DNA from: UBA2821 sp902763335
GTDB taxonomy: Bacteria; Bacillota; Clostridia; Lachnospirales; Lachnospiraceae
NCBI GenBank assembly: GCA_052066835.1
Contig: JBQHRJ010000011.1
Strand: one strand, 5' to 3'
DNA: 64,000 nucleotides
This document shows, in pieces, positions 45,324 to 54,653 of the stretch. How positions within the stretch are numbered: position 1 is the first letter of the stretch; every line of letters begins with the position of its first letter. Position numbers and translations under genes: made by a program. A model generated the notes under the pieces. That model did not search any database, had not been told where the DNA came from, and saw only the letters and a program-made list of their open reading frames with translations.

Positions 45324-46058
45324 TTATAATCCGTTTCCTATGCTCATAGTTATAAAATATACTGCATCTGCTCCGCCTCTAAGCAGTACTTCTGAACAAG
45401 CATCTATCGTACTGCCTGTGGTATAAATATCGTCCACAATTATTATCTTCTTTGATTTTACTATATTTTTATTTACTTTAAAAGCTTTTTCAAGATTTTT
45501 CCTGCGCTGCACGTCTGAAAGTTCTTTCTGCGGTGTTGTCTGCCTTACTCTCTCTATCGCATCAGATTCTACTTTTATATTCATTCTTCTACCGATACGT
45601 TTGGCAAATTCATCCGCCTGATTAAAGCCTCTCTTTATCTCTTTTCTTTTGTACAAAGGCACCGGCACAAGCATATCTGCATTCCATCTCCCAATTCTTT
45701 CCCGTTCTTCTTTTATAAGTTCATCTGCAAAAAAATCAAGATATTCTCTCTTATTATCGTACTTAACGGCATATACCGCATTTTTTATTTTCCCTTTGTG
45801 TGCAAAAAGTGCCACACCTTCTCTGTAAAGATGCCTGCTCTTTTGACAGTCGTAACAATATTCCGCTCTTCTGTCCAATATCTCTTTTGAACATTTTCTG
45901 CATCTTGCACCGTTTATATACGGCAGCTCATCTCTGCATTTAATATGAATCTTTCCCTCTTTATATGGGACTTTATCCCCACACACCGGACACTGTGCCG
46001 GGTATAATACCCGTATAACATTGTCCGTGATATTATATAATTTATATCTCTGTCTCAT
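45324..46058 (-). CDS. comFC: ComF family phosphoribosyltransferase-like protein
   Basis: This 244-residue protein has an N-terminal double zinc knuckle (CPVCGDKV, CRKCSKEIL, CYDCQK) and a C-terminal PRTase domain with the signature IIIVDDIYTTGSTIDAC (about 212-228). ComFC is needed for natural transformation in Bacillus, and ComF proteins in other bacteria take part in recombination. Its start overlaps the recD2 stop by 17 bases, suggesting coupling to the helicase. Confidence 0.93.
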   Translation of the reverse strand: MRQRYKLYNITDNVIRVLYPAQCPVCGDKVPYKEGKIHIKCRDELPYINGARCRKCSKEILDRRAEYCYDCQKSRHLYREGVALFAHKGKIKNAVYAVKYDNKREYLDFFADELIKEERERIGRWNADMLVPVPLYKRKEIKRGFNQADEFAKRIGRRMNIKVESDAIERVRQTTPQKELSDVQRRKNLEKAFKVNKNIVKSKKIIIVDDIYTTGSTIDACSEVLLRGGADAVYFITMSIGNGL

Positions 46059-48297
46059 TAATCTCCCTTATTCTCCATTCAAGGCCTGAATATCTTTTCT
46101 GTTCCATGGTGTTGTCTACCATGCGTCTGAACTCTTCCTCATCCCCGACTATACATACACATTTCTTTGCCCTTGTTACCGCAGTATAAATAAGGTTTCT
46201 CGTCATAAGCATCTGTGGTCCGTTAAGCACCGGTATGATTACCGCCGGATATTCGCTTCCCTGTGATTTGTGTATGGTTACGGCATAGGCATGCTCTAAC
46301 TCCTCTGTCTGTTTGAACGTATACTTTACCGTTTTCCCTTCCTCAAACTCAACTTCCATAATTTCCAGATATTTATTTATGCTTTTTATTTTCCCGGTAT
46401 CACCGTTAAACACTCCCATACCTTTTTCTACTGCTATACCATATCTGTTATTGACTTCCCATTCAAGCTGATAGTCATTTTTTATCTGCATGACCTTATC
46501 GCCTTCCCTGAAAATCTTTTCACCTATTTCTTCCTGCCTTTTACTGCTGTCCGGCGGATTTAAATATTCCTGTAATATTTTGTTCAGTCTTTCAACGCCA
46601 AGAAGTCCCTTTCTCATAGGCGTAAGCACCTGTATCTCCATCATGTCAGCATCAACATATGGTGGAAGCTTTTCTTTTATGAGCGTCAGTGTGGCACTGA
46701 TTATATGATTCGCATCCGGCCTTTTCAGATACAGAAAATCCTTACTTCTTTTTTTGAGGTCGATATATTCACCCCTGTGTATCTTATGTGCATTTACGAT
46801 TATATCACTTTCTCCTGCCTGCCTGAATATTTTATTAAGTTTGACTACATGAAAACATTCAGAATTTATTATATCTTTTAATACATTTCCCGGACCTACG
46901 GACGGAAGCTGGTTCACATCTCCCACAAGTATAAGTCTCGTACCTACAGCCACGGCTTTTAACAGTGAATGCATAAGGTATATGTCAACCATTGACATTT
47001 CATCTATAATAACCGCATCCGTCTCTAACGGATTCTGTTCATTTCTCTCAAATCTCTCACCGTCACCTATATCACCATCTACAGATACCGACACCTCTAA
47101 GAGCCTGTGTATAGTTTTCGCATCACGTCCCGTAGCTTCCTTCATCCTCTTTGCCGCCCTTCCCGTAGGTGCCGCAAGGAGTATCTCCATTCCTTCGCTT
47201 TCAAACAAATCTATAATCGTGTTAATAGTTGTAGTTTTTCCCGTTCCGGGTCCACCGGTTATGACCATCACACCGTTTTTGACTGTTTCGATTACCGCTT
47301 TTTCCTGAAGTTCATCGAGACATATTCCGGTTCCGTCAGCCAGGGCAAGTATCTTCTCCCTGAGTCTTATTTCATCGACTACTGCCTTACTGTCAAGTTT
47401 TTGCAGCATGACTGCCGTATTCAATTCTGTATAATAAGCGTTTGCTGAATAGACTGTATCCACGTCATCCGCTTTCTTTACTATTATTTTTTTGTCAACG
47501 GCAAGGTCAGATATATGTGCATCCATATCAAGGCCAGGAATAGCCAGAAGTTCCCTGACTTCTCTTCTTAGTACATCTATAGGAAGATATGTATGTCCAT
47601 TCTGGGATGCCTGAACAAGAACATAGGCTATGCCACTCTTTATTCTGAAGTCTGAGTCTGTATTTATGCCTATCTTTGAAGCTATCTCATCTGCAATCTT
47701 AAATCCCACACCGTCTATATCATCAGCCATCTTATATGGATTTTCTTTGAGTATACCATACATTTTAGCTCCATACTGTTTATATATTTTTACAGCCAGA
47801 TTTAAGTTTATACCATACTGCTGAAGAAATATCATCGCCTTTCGCATATCCCGCTTTTCCTGCACCTGATTTGATATGTCCATAGCTTTTCTCTCACTTA
47901 TACCTTTGACATTTATAAGTCTTTCAGGTTCTTCTTCCATAACCCTGAACGTATCGCTTCCAAACTTTTTCACTATTCTTTCAGCCATGGCAGGACCGAT
48001 ACCTTTTATTGCACCTGAACCTAGATATTTCTTTATATCCTCTGTCCCCTCCGGGACTTTCATCTCATACGATGACACTTTAAACTGCTTTCCGTACATC
48101 TGATGCTCTATAAATTCACCTTCCATGCTCAGATATTCACCTGTACTCAGATATTGGAAATTGCCGACGCATGTAGTTTCATCACTGTCCTCGTTTATGA
48201 CAAATACAGAATAACCGTTATCTTCATTCCTGAAAACTATGTTGTCAACGTATCCTTCTATAACACTTTGTCCCACATCTTTCCTCCTGTGTTCCAT
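46042..48297 (-). CDS. recD2: RecD2-type ATP-dependent DNA helicase (SF1)
   Basis: RecD2/TraA-type helicases act in DNA repair and replication without RecBC. The 751-residue protein has the N-terminal OB-like/HhH region (about 1-200, GAIKGIGPAMAERIVKKFG), Walker A GGPGTGKTTTI near 348, Walker B region IIDEMSMVD near 430, and the C-terminal helicase motifs HAYAVTIHKSQGSEYPAVI and YTAVTRAKK. It overlaps comFC and lies after flgJ in the same direction. Its start has AGGAAAG upstream. In Bacillus this slot holds the comFA helicase; here recD2 occupies it. Confidence 0.95.
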   Translation of the reverse strand: MEHRRKDVGQSVIEGYVDNIVFRNEDNGYSVFVINEDSDETTCVGNFQYLSTGEYLSMEGEFIEHQMYGKQFKVSSYEMKVPEGTEDIKKYLGSGAIKGIGPAMAERIVKKFGSDTFRVMEEEPERLINVKGISERKAMDISNQVQEKRDMRKAMIFLQQYGINLNLAVKIYKQYGAKMYGILKENPYKMADDIDGVGFKIADEIASKIGINTDSDFRIKSGIAYVLVQASQNGHTYLPIDVLRREVRELLAIPGLDMDAHISDLAVDKKIIVKKADDVDTVYSANAYYTELNTAVMLQKLDSKAVVDEIRLREKILALADGTGICLDELQEKAVIETVKNGVMVITGGPGTGKTTTINTIIDLFESEGMEILLAAPTGRAAKRMKEATGRDAKTIHRLLEVSVSVDGDIGDGERFERNEQNPLETDAVIIDEMSMVDIYLMHSLLKAVAVGTRLILVGDVNQLPSVGPGNVLKDIINSECFHVVKLNKIFRQAGESDIIVNAHKIHRGEYIDLKKRSKDFLYLKRPDANHIISATLTLIKEKLPPYVDADMMEIQVLTPMRKGLLGVERLNKILQEYLNPPDSSKRQEEIGEKIFREGDKVMQIKNDYQLEWEVNNRYGIAVEKGMGVFNGDTGKIKSINKYLEIMEVEFEEGKTVKYTFKQTEELEHAYAVTIHKSQGSEYPAVIIPVLNGPQMLMTRNLIYTAVTRAKKCVCIVGDEEEFRRMVDNTMEQKRYSGLEWRIREINETEI

Positions 48298-48368
48298 ATA
48301 TAATATTACCCCAATTATGCATACACACCTTCTGTACCATATGCAAAACCGGGGTTAAATTCTTATTA

Positions 48369-48737
48369 TTAATCTTCTATATTGTAATTCACTTTCATCT
48401 GTTCGTACAACATCTGCGCAAGACCAAGTCCCTGTCCCTCCGAAGAAGAACCTGCATATTCCTGTAAAAGAGTATCCGTTGCATAATCTTTATACTTTGA
48501 AGACGAATCGCTGTCATCACTCTTCCATACATCTACCGTCTTCTGCATCTCCTTAAACATCTGCTCGGTAAAATATGCTTCAAACTCCCTGCATGCCTCC
48601 ATGAGTTCATCTGAGTCTGCATCTGACATATCTTTATCTGTAAGAGACTGTTCAAGCTTCGCTCCGGATGATGTCTTTGTACTATTGTATGCATTGTACA
48701 GCGAATCAGCATATCCGCCTACCATAATATCACTCAT
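48369..48737 (-). CDS. flgJ: FlgJ-type rod-binding protein (no muramidase domain)
   Basis: This 122-residue protein has the rod-binding FlgJ N-terminal domain (about 45-115: EACREFEAYFTEQMFKEMQKT, then GQGLGLAQMLYEQM). It lacks the peptidoglycan hydrolase domain of enterobacterial FlgJ, as in many Firmicutes. It probably helps assemble the distal rod. It follows the flhP/flgG gene by 12 bases. Confidence 0.88.
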   Translation of the reverse strand: MSDIMVGGYADSLYNAYNSTKTSSGAKLEQSLTDKDMSDADSDELMEACREFEAYFTEQMFKEMQKTVDVWKSDDSDSSSKYKDYATDTLLQEYAGSSSEGQGLGLAQMLYEQMKVNYNIED

Positions 48738-48749
48738 CTACTTCACATC

Positions 48750-49568
48750 CTATCTCTTAAGCTGGTTTGCCTGACTCATCATTTCATCTGTAGTAGTGAT
48801 GACTTTTGAGTTCATCTCATATGCACGCTGTGCAACTATAAGCCCTACCATTTCATCAACTACCTGTACATTTGATGCTTCAAGATACCCCTGATGTACC
48901 TTGCTCTTCTTAAGCGAATCATCCTCTGATTCCCAACGTGCTTCTCCGGATGCATCCGTAACCTTATACAATGATTCGTCCAGTTTCTCAAGTCCGTTCG
49001 GGTTAGGAAACTGTACAAGGCCGATGGTCACACCTATCGGCTGCGGATTGTTATTCGCATCAGGATAACATATCTGTCCGTCTGCATTTATAGACAATTT
49101 TTCTGCCTGATACTGAGTTGCATCAAGTTCAATCGGATCACCGTTCTCATCGAGAACCGGATAGCCTTCTGCTGTAGAAAGAACCATTCCATTGTTTCCG
49201 ATAGAAAAATTAAATGCACCGTTTCTTGTATAGTATGTCTCTCCATCAATTCCCTGAATGGCAAAGAAACCTTTTCCTTCTATAGCAAAGTCGGTATTGA
49301 TTCCCGTATCCGTAAGATTTCCCTGGGTGAAATCTGTGGTCACTGCCGAATTTCTGACACCGAGACCTACCTGTGCTCCTACCGGCTTTGTATCTCCGTT
49401 TGCCGATGTTGTCTTAGACTGGACAGTCTGGTATAACAGTGTCTTAAACTGCGCTGTGTGTCCCTTGTATCCGGTTGTATTTACATTTGCAAGATTGTTG
49501 GAAATAACATCCACATTAGTCTGCTGGGCAGTCATTCCCGTAGCTGCCGTCCATAATGATCTTACCAT
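48750..49568 (-). CDS. flgG: Flagellar distal rod protein FlgG / FlhP type
   Basis: This is a hook-basal-body rod protein, 272 residues. It has the N-terminal Flg_bb_rod motif (LWTAATGMTAQQTNVDVISNNLANVNTTGYK, at residues 4-34), the D1 region (FAIEGKGFFAIQ) and the C-terminal motif (LEASNVQVVDEMVGLIVAQRAYEMNSKVI, at 229-257). It pairs with the flhO-type gene upstream. Bacillus keeps mbl-flhO-flhP in the same order. Confidence 0.93.
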   Translation of the reverse strand: MVRSLWTAATGMTAQQTNVDVISNNLANVNTTGYKGHTAQFKTLLYQTVQSKTTSANGDTKPVGAQVGLGVRNSAVTTDFTQGNLTDTGINTDFAIEGKGFFAIQGIDGETYYTRNGAFNFSIGNNGMVLSTAEGYPVLDENGDPIELDATQYQAEKLSINADGQICYPDANNNPQPIGVTIGLVQFPNPNGLEKLDESLYKVTDASGEARWESEDDSLKKSKVHQGYLEASNVQVVDEMVGLIVAQRAYEMNSKVITTTDEMMSQANQLKR

Positions 49569-49584
49569 ACCTTATCCTCCTGTC

Positions 49585-50358
49585 TTACACTTTACCGATC
49601 TGGTTTGCTGACTTATCAAGTGCATCGTCCATCGTCTGTATAAGCTTCTGATTTGCCTCATATGTTCTGCTTAATGAAATCATATTGACCATCTCTGTCA
49701 CAACATTTATGTTTGACTGCTCAAGATATCCCTGATCTATAGTTGCTGTAGGCTCCTTCTCTGTTGCTCCTTCAACTGCATCATACATATTTTCACCGTA
49801 CTTTTTCAGATAATTGTAATCTTCAAAATCTGTAATCTTGATGGTATCTATATATTCTCCATCCGCATATATCTCGCCAAGTTTATTGATACTTACATCG
49901 ACTGCATTTGTCGGTATATATATTTCTCCCGACTCTCCAAGAACATAATCTCCGTCCTGTGTACGAAGTGCTCCTTCATTATCAATAGTAAAGTTTCCGT
50001 CTCTTGTGTATTTTACTGACTGTTCTCCTGCCTTATTCATAAATGAAATGTTAAAAAACCCGTCTCCGCCAAGGGCTAAATCATATGTATTACCCGTATA
50101 GCGGTATGAACCCTGAGAATAATCAGTATAATTTTCACCTATTTTAACTCCAAGATTCAACTTTCCTATCTGCTGGTCAATGTAGGCATTGGAACCGTCT
50201 TTCACCTTTATCGCAAGCTGCGTCTCAAATGTCTTAGCGGTTACTCCTTCTTTCTTATAGCCTGTAGTATCCGCATTAGCAAGATTATTAGACAGTGTAT
50301 CCATCTTCTTCTGCTGATTAAGCATGCCTGTATATGCCGTGTACAAACCTCTTACCAT
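49585..50358 (-). CDS. flhO: Flagellar rod protein FlhO / FlgF type
   Basis: This is the other rod protein of the pair, 257 residues. It has GLYTAYTGMLNQQKKMDTLSNNLANADTTGYK (residues 4-35), the D1 motif LALGGDGFFNISF and the C-terminal LEQSNINVVTEMVNMISLSRTYEANQKLIQTMD segment (near 213-245). It lies just after mbl with a short gap. Order and lengths match Bacillus flhO-flhP. Confidence 0.92.
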   Translation of the reverse strand: MVRGLYTAYTGMLNQQKKMDTLSNNLANADTTGYKKEGVTAKTFETQLAIKVKDGSNAYIDQQIGKLNLGVKIGENYTDYSQGSYRYTGNTYDLALGGDGFFNISFMNKAGEQSVKYTRDGNFTIDNEGALRTQDGDYVLGESGEIYIPTNAVDVSINKLGEIYADGEYIDTIKITDFEDYNYLKKYGENMYDAVEGATEKEPTATIDQGYLEQSNINVVTEMVNMISLSRTYEANQKLIQTMDDALDKSANQIGKV

Positions 50359-50404
50359 ATGTTGCCTCTTTTCCGTGTAAAAACCACCATTAATGCACTA
50401 TCTT

Positions 50405-51400
50405 CTAGTCTTCCATATTACCGTCACTTAAAAATTCTATATATTTTCCTGTTCCGATGGCAACTGCCGTCATAGGATCCTCTGCTGTCATCGTATTGAT
50501 ACCTGTCTTCTCCTCAATAAGTTCCTCGAGTCCCTGAAGCAGGCAACCGCCTCCTGTAAGAACTATTCCTCTGTCTGCTATATCTGCTGCAAGTTCAGGA
50601 GGAGTTTTCTCTAAAACACTGTGAACTGCCTCTACTATCTGTGATGTAGTCTCCTTTAAGGCTTCCTCAGTCTCCTCTGAAGTTACTGTTATAGTCTTTG
50701 GAAGACCTGTCACAAGATTTCTTCCTCTTACTTCAAGTGTTGCAACTTCCGGACGTTTAAATGCTGAACCTATCTTTATCTTAATATCCTCAGCGGTACG
50801 TTCACCGATAAGAAGATTGTGTTTCTTTCTCATATATCTTACGATTGCCTCATCAAAATCATCACCGGCAATCTTTACGGATGTGCTGACAACAGTTCCT
50901 CCAAGAGAAATAACTGCTATATCCGTAGTACCACCACCTATATCTACTATCATGTTTCCACATGGTCTTGTTATATCAATTCCTGCACCGATGGCTGCTG
51001 CAATAGGCTCCTCAATAATGGCAACTTCTCTCGCACCTGCCTGGTATGTTGCATCCTCAACCGCTTTCTTCTCTACCTCGGTAACACCGCTAGGTACACA
51101 TACACTTATTCTCGGTTTCTTGAATGTTCTCTTGCCCATTGCCTTCTGGATAAAATGCTTAAGCATCTTTTCAGTTACCGTATAATCAGATATTACACCC
51201 TGTCTTAGCGGTCTTACCGCTACTATGTTTCCCGGTGTTCTACCTATCATAAGCCTTGCTTCCTCACCGATTGCTTTTATTTTATTTGTATCTCTGTCAA
51301 ACGCCACAACAGACGGCTCTTTTAACACTACACCTTTTCCCTTAAGGTAAACTAATATACTTGCTGTTCCCAAATCAATTCCGATATCTGTCGTTAACAT
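50405..51400 (-). CDS. mbl: MreB/Mbl-family rod-shape protein
   Basis: This actin-like cytoskeletal ATPase guides lateral cell-wall synthesis. The 331-residue protein shows IGIDLGTASILVYLKGKGVV, phosphate 1/2 motifs (NMIVDIGGGTTDIAVISLGG) and GIVLTGGGCLLQGLEELI. The position next to spoIIID and before flhO-flhP identifies it as the Mbl type of Bacillus gene order, though MreB and Mbl cannot be told apart by sequence alone here. AAGGAGAT precedes the ATG. Confidence 0.94.
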   Translation of the reverse strand: MLTTDIGIDLGTASILVYLKGKGVVLKEPSVVAFDRDTNKIKAIGEEARLMIGRTPGNIVAVRPLRQGVISDYTVTEKMLKHFIQKAMGKRTFKKPRISVCVPSGVTEVEKKAVEDATYQAGAREVAIIEEPIAAAIGAGIDITRPCGNMIVDIGGGTTDIAVISLGGTVVSTSVKIAGDDFDEAIVRYMRKKHNLLIGERTAEDIKIKIGSAFKRPEVATLEVRGRNLVTGLPKTITVTSEETEEALKETTSQIVEAVHSVLEKTPPELAADIADRGIVLTGGGCLLQGLEELIEEKTGINTMTAEDPMTAVAIGTGKYIEFLSDGNMED

Positions 51401-51791
51401 GTAAATCTCCTTTCAAGCGATTACTTCTAAATCTATATTAAATAATAAGGTTAAATTGCACAATTATATAGATAGGTAAATAGACCTACCTTTCTACATT
51501 ATAAACAATATCCTTGAAATATGGAAGAACTTTTTTCAGAAATTTACATTTTTTTCATAATATAAAAAACCTTAATGAATCTTCCATCATTTTACAGTCA
51601 TTAACCTTAATATTATACCCACCGCCATATCAATTTATTATTAATTTTTACTTAGTTTATATTTTTTTCATTGAAAAGACACTTTTTAGACACAATTTAC
51701 ATTTATACTTACAGCATACTATTCGAAAGATAGTATACAACTTAACATTTTCATAACTCAGCCTGACGTAATGTCAGGTATCCCCCCTCAT

Positions 51792-51823
51792 AAAGCCGGA
51801 CCGATAAGGTCCGGCTTTTACAT
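51792..51823 (+). terminator. Terminator-like hairpin upstream of spoIIID
   Basis: AAAGCCGGACC and GGTCCGGCTTT form an 11-bp stem with GATAA loop, followed on the plus strand by TTACATTTT. No gene ends just before it, so it may insulate spoIIID or terminate an unseen transcript. Confidence 0.65.
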
Positions 51824-51832
51824 TTTCCATAC

Positions 51833-51859
51833 ATATCCGGCTTACATTCCGCATATCTT
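51833..51859 (+). promoter_or_regulatory. Candidate sigma-E promoter for spoIIID
   Basis: ATA, a 16-base spacer, then CATATCTT, resembling the mother-cell sigma-E pattern (ATA-N16-CATAcaaT). It lies about 27 bases before the spoIIID ATG. Confidence 0.45.
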
Positions 51860-51885
51860 GTATAAATATCTCAATAGGAACATTT

Positions 51886-52140
51886 ATGAAAGAATATATT
51901 GAAAAGCGTGCTTTGGATATAGCAGAATATATCATATCACACAACGCTACAGTCAGACAGACTGCCAAACAGTTCGGCGTAAGCAAAAGCACTGTACATA
52001 AAGATCTCACAGAGCGTCTTCCACAACTCAATTCTTCTCTTGCAGGAGATGCAAGAAAAGTTCTCGAAGTTAATAAAGCTGAACGTCATATCCGTGGCGG
52101 GCTTGCCACCCGTGAAAAATATCTTCACAGTAAATTATGA
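51886..52140 (+). CDS. spoIIID: Stage III sporulation transcriptional regulator SpoIIID
   Basis: SpoIIID is a small DNA-binding protein that modulates the sigma-E regulon in the mother cell. The 84-residue protein begins MKEYIEKRALDIAEYII and has a helix-turn-helix (TVRQTAKQFGVSKSTVHKDL), ending with GGLATREKYLHSKL. AGGAAC precedes the ATG. In Bacillus it is transcribed with mbl; here it is divergent. It indicates a sporulation-capable lineage. Confidence 0.97.
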   Translation: MKEYIEKRALDIAEYIISHNATVRQTAKQFGVSKSTVHKDLTERLPQLNSSLAGDARKVLEVNKAERHIRGGLATREKYLHSKL

Positions 52141-52173
52141 TATCACAGCCCGATACTCACATCCGGTAAATTC

Positions 52174-52218
52174 TCCGGAGCCTTCATATTGATGTAAAAC
52201 ATTAAATACGGCTCCGGA
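52174..52218 (+). terminator. Possible terminator after spoIIID
   Basis: TCCGGAGC pairs with GCTCCGGA over a 29-base loop. There is no clear T tract, so this is tentative. Confidence 0.35.
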
Positions 52219-52236
52219 TAAAACTGAATAAATACG

Positions 52237-53568
52237 TTAGTCAGAATAACTCATTTCAATATTCTTATAGTAAAGGTACATCTGCCTGCACCCCCTCATC
52301 ACCCACGCAGCATCGCATATATACAGCGGATATTTCCTTTCTTTACAGTATTCATTGTAAGATGTCATATATTTCCATGCTCTGTCCATATCCTCCATGA
52401 CAGTACCACAGTAAAATATCTGTCCCCAGTAAAATTTTGTCTCACCGGATGTATAATAATCAAGCTCACCCCAATTTTGCCTTTTACAAAGTCCCTCATA
52501 TACCTTATGTCTCTCTTCCTCTCCCGCAATTCCATATATTATAGGAAATATCTGTGCAGTGACATCAGGATAAAACATGGTATTATCATACCGGTCATTT
52601 CCTCCTGACACTTGATAGTGGTCATCTTTCCACCAGTCTGACTTAAAATCTGCTTCATATGTATTTTTCATTTTCATTACTCTCTCTGAAATATTTTTAT
52701 TATCAAAAATCGTACCATAAATATTTTGTGCTGCACATATTCCCGCGTATACTTCTACATTGTCCATAAGATAAATAACAGGATAATCCGGTTTTGCGAC
52801 AGTATATGTGCCATTTTGCATACTGAATATAACATTTACTATCATATCTATGTCCTCTTTATGATCATGTATCATATCTGCATCCCCGGTACTTTTATAA
52901 TAATCCCATAACAGCGATAAAAATACCGCCGCATATGAATCCGCAGAATCATAAGTGTATCTGCTCTTCTCGGTCACATCATTTCCGGTCACAAACGCTG
53001 CATAATCATATATGGTTCCGGCTACTCCGTTATAATCCTTATCCCTGTTAAGATGTGCAAAATGCCAGTTTATATATTTCTTTACTGCTTCAAATACAGC
53101 CCCGTCATTTTCACCTGCACATTTAATCAGAAAATCGGCAGAAACAGACGCAAAATATGGATTTATATCAAGCCATATATTTTTATCACGTCTGTTACAG
53201 AATGCCCCGTTTTCAAGCTGTTGCCCAAGTATCCACCTCTTCTCTCTCTCCATATTTTCAAGACATTCAGGTGACAGTGATTTCTTCACCCTGACATTAC
53301 AGGAATATCTTTTTCCGTTCATCAGCGCACTTATCACCGTATCCCCCTCCGAAACCGCAGTTATAACACCATCATCTACAGTTGCCACATTTTCATCATC
53401 ACTTATCCACATTTCACCGTATTTAATCCCCATTAGTTTAATGGTTTTGGTGTACCCTGTATAAATGACAACATCATTTTCCGACAGTCCGGGTCTGAAA
53501 ATATACATTATCCCTCCAATTAATATAAAAGCAATTATAAATGCCATATATAATTTACATCTATTCAT
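52237..53568 (-). CDS. Membrane-anchored protein with Ig-like and six-hairpin-glycosidase-like regions
   Basis: I do not recognise an exact family. This 443-residue protein has an N-terminal membrane helix/signal anchor (about 8-26), a BIG2-like domain (about 30-95: VATVDDGVITAVSEGDTVISAL), and an all-helical C-terminal region of alpha/alpha-toroid type (about 110-440: GQQLENGAFCNRRDKN, DSADSYAAVFLSLLWDYY). The last part resembles glycoside-hydrolase-like six-hairpin folds. Its ATG at 53568 overlaps the end of the CotH relic, pointing to an old operon. It probably acts outside the membrane on a polysaccharide; that is inference. Confidence 0.65.
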   Translation of the reverse strand: MNRCKLYMAFIIAFILIGGIMYIFRPGLSENDVVIYTGYTKTIKLMGIKYGEMWISDDENVATVDDGVITAVSEGDTVISALMNGKRYSCNVRVKKSLSPECLENMEREKRWILGQQLENGAFCNRRDKNIWLDINPYFASVSADFLIKCAGENDGAVFEAVKKYINWHFAHLNRDKDYNGVAGTIYDYAAFVTGNDVTEKSRYTYDSADSYAAVFLSLLWDYYKSTGDADMIHDHKEDIDMIVNVIFSMQNGTYTVAKPDYPVIYLMDNVEVYAGICAAQNIYGTIFDNKNISERVMKMKNTYEADFKSDWWKDDHYQVSGGNDRYDNTMFYPDVTAQIFPIIYGIAGEEERHKVYEGLCKRQNWGELDYYTSGETKFYWGQIFYCGTVMEDMDRAWKYMTSYNEYCKERKYPLYICDAAWVMRGCRQMYLYYKNIEMSYSD

Positions 53569-54551
53569 CAACCACTTCCCCGATATTCCAATATTTTTTC
53601 AGCCACTCATTTCTCTCCACGAACCACGTCCGGAGATTCTCAACATTTTCTTTAAATTCACCTGATGGCACACACTGCCCCGGATAATATTTTTCACCCG
53701 GATTCCATAAATTATTGTTCTTTTCATAGCTTTTTTCGTATTTATCAAGTAAATCGTCTATACGGTTCTTCCCCAGTTCATTATCCATATACAGATTTTC
53801 AATAAGAGGCTGTATCTCCTCATACCGCTCTGTCACCATGTTTCTAAATTCCTCATTCTGCATCAGAAATGAAAACCAGAACTTCTGACAATATATACCC
53901 TGTATGCACCTGACTATCCACATTTCCTTATGAATAATCATAATCCCATACAGGTCCTGCATATAATTTACCGTTTTTTATATAAAAGAATCCTGAACTT
54001 GTGGCAAAGTCAACTTTATCCTTACCCACATTTACAGGCATACAAAGAAGATATATTCCACGATACTCTCCGTTATAATAAAGCTCTGCATATTCACATT
54101 TTGAGACATAATCCATGCCGAGATTTGCCGCAAAATCAAGCGCAAGCATATTTCTCATCTGGGACGGGTCATACATATTGGCAACAAGACACCATTTCTT
54201 TGATCTGCCCATGCCAAACATGTTTTTCTTAGAATCAAATTTTATATTATATGGGACCTTCTTACCATATGATGTTGTATGACCTCTGACTTTAATTTTC
54301 ATATCCTCATTTATGATTTGATCTGATGTGGCGATATGTGCCTGTACATATTCATCCCTGCCCACTTCACATCCGCACTCTATATTAATCACCGGTATAT
54401 CCTTATCCGACTCCTGAACACTTTCTCTTTTAATTGTACACTTATATTCTTCTGTTTTATTTACTGCCTCCTCCCCTGATGACATAAATACAACCGCTGC
54501 CGAAGCAGCCGTCAGTGCAATAATAACCATTGCCATACTTTTCTTTTTCAC
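53561..54551 (-). pseudogene. cotH: CotH-family spore coat kinase gene, broken
   Basis: CotH proteins are secreted atypical protein kinases of spore coats. The 5' part (from a GTG at 54551) has a signal anchor (MAMVIIALTAASAAVVFM) and KVRGHTTSYGKKVPYNIKF, MFGMGRSKKWCLVANM, the expected N-lobe motifs. After VDFATSSG the protein jumps to FFYIKNGKLYAGPVWDYDYS, losing roughly 100 residues. A TAA then stops the frame where LGN is expected; the same frame continues as GNVDSQVHTGY before shifting to QKFWFSFLMQNEEFRNMV. Thus three lesions are present: internal deletion, nonsense codon and frameshift. It is probably non-functional. Confidence 0.85.
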
Positions 54552-54653
54552 ATTTATACCCCACCGAATAATTTCAAATAATAAAAAATCCCACATAAAA
54601 TCAGTGTTTTTACTAATCTTATGTGAGATAAAATTCTATTTTATTTAGTTTAT

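Larger units (their letters stand above)
51401..51885. other. Divergent intergenic region, mbl / spoIIID
   Basis: This 485-base AT-rich gap contains an inverted repeat (TAGGT/ACCTA near 51471-51486), another (CCTGAC/GTCAGG near 51761-51777), a terminator-like hairpin (51792-51818) and a candidate sigma-E promoter (51833-51859). No gene is seen in it. Confidence 0.6.

Noticed and set aside
51514..51756. Possible gene in the mbl-spoIIID gap
   Set aside because: AT-rich, hydrophobic shadow frame without ribosome-binding site; treated as intergenic.
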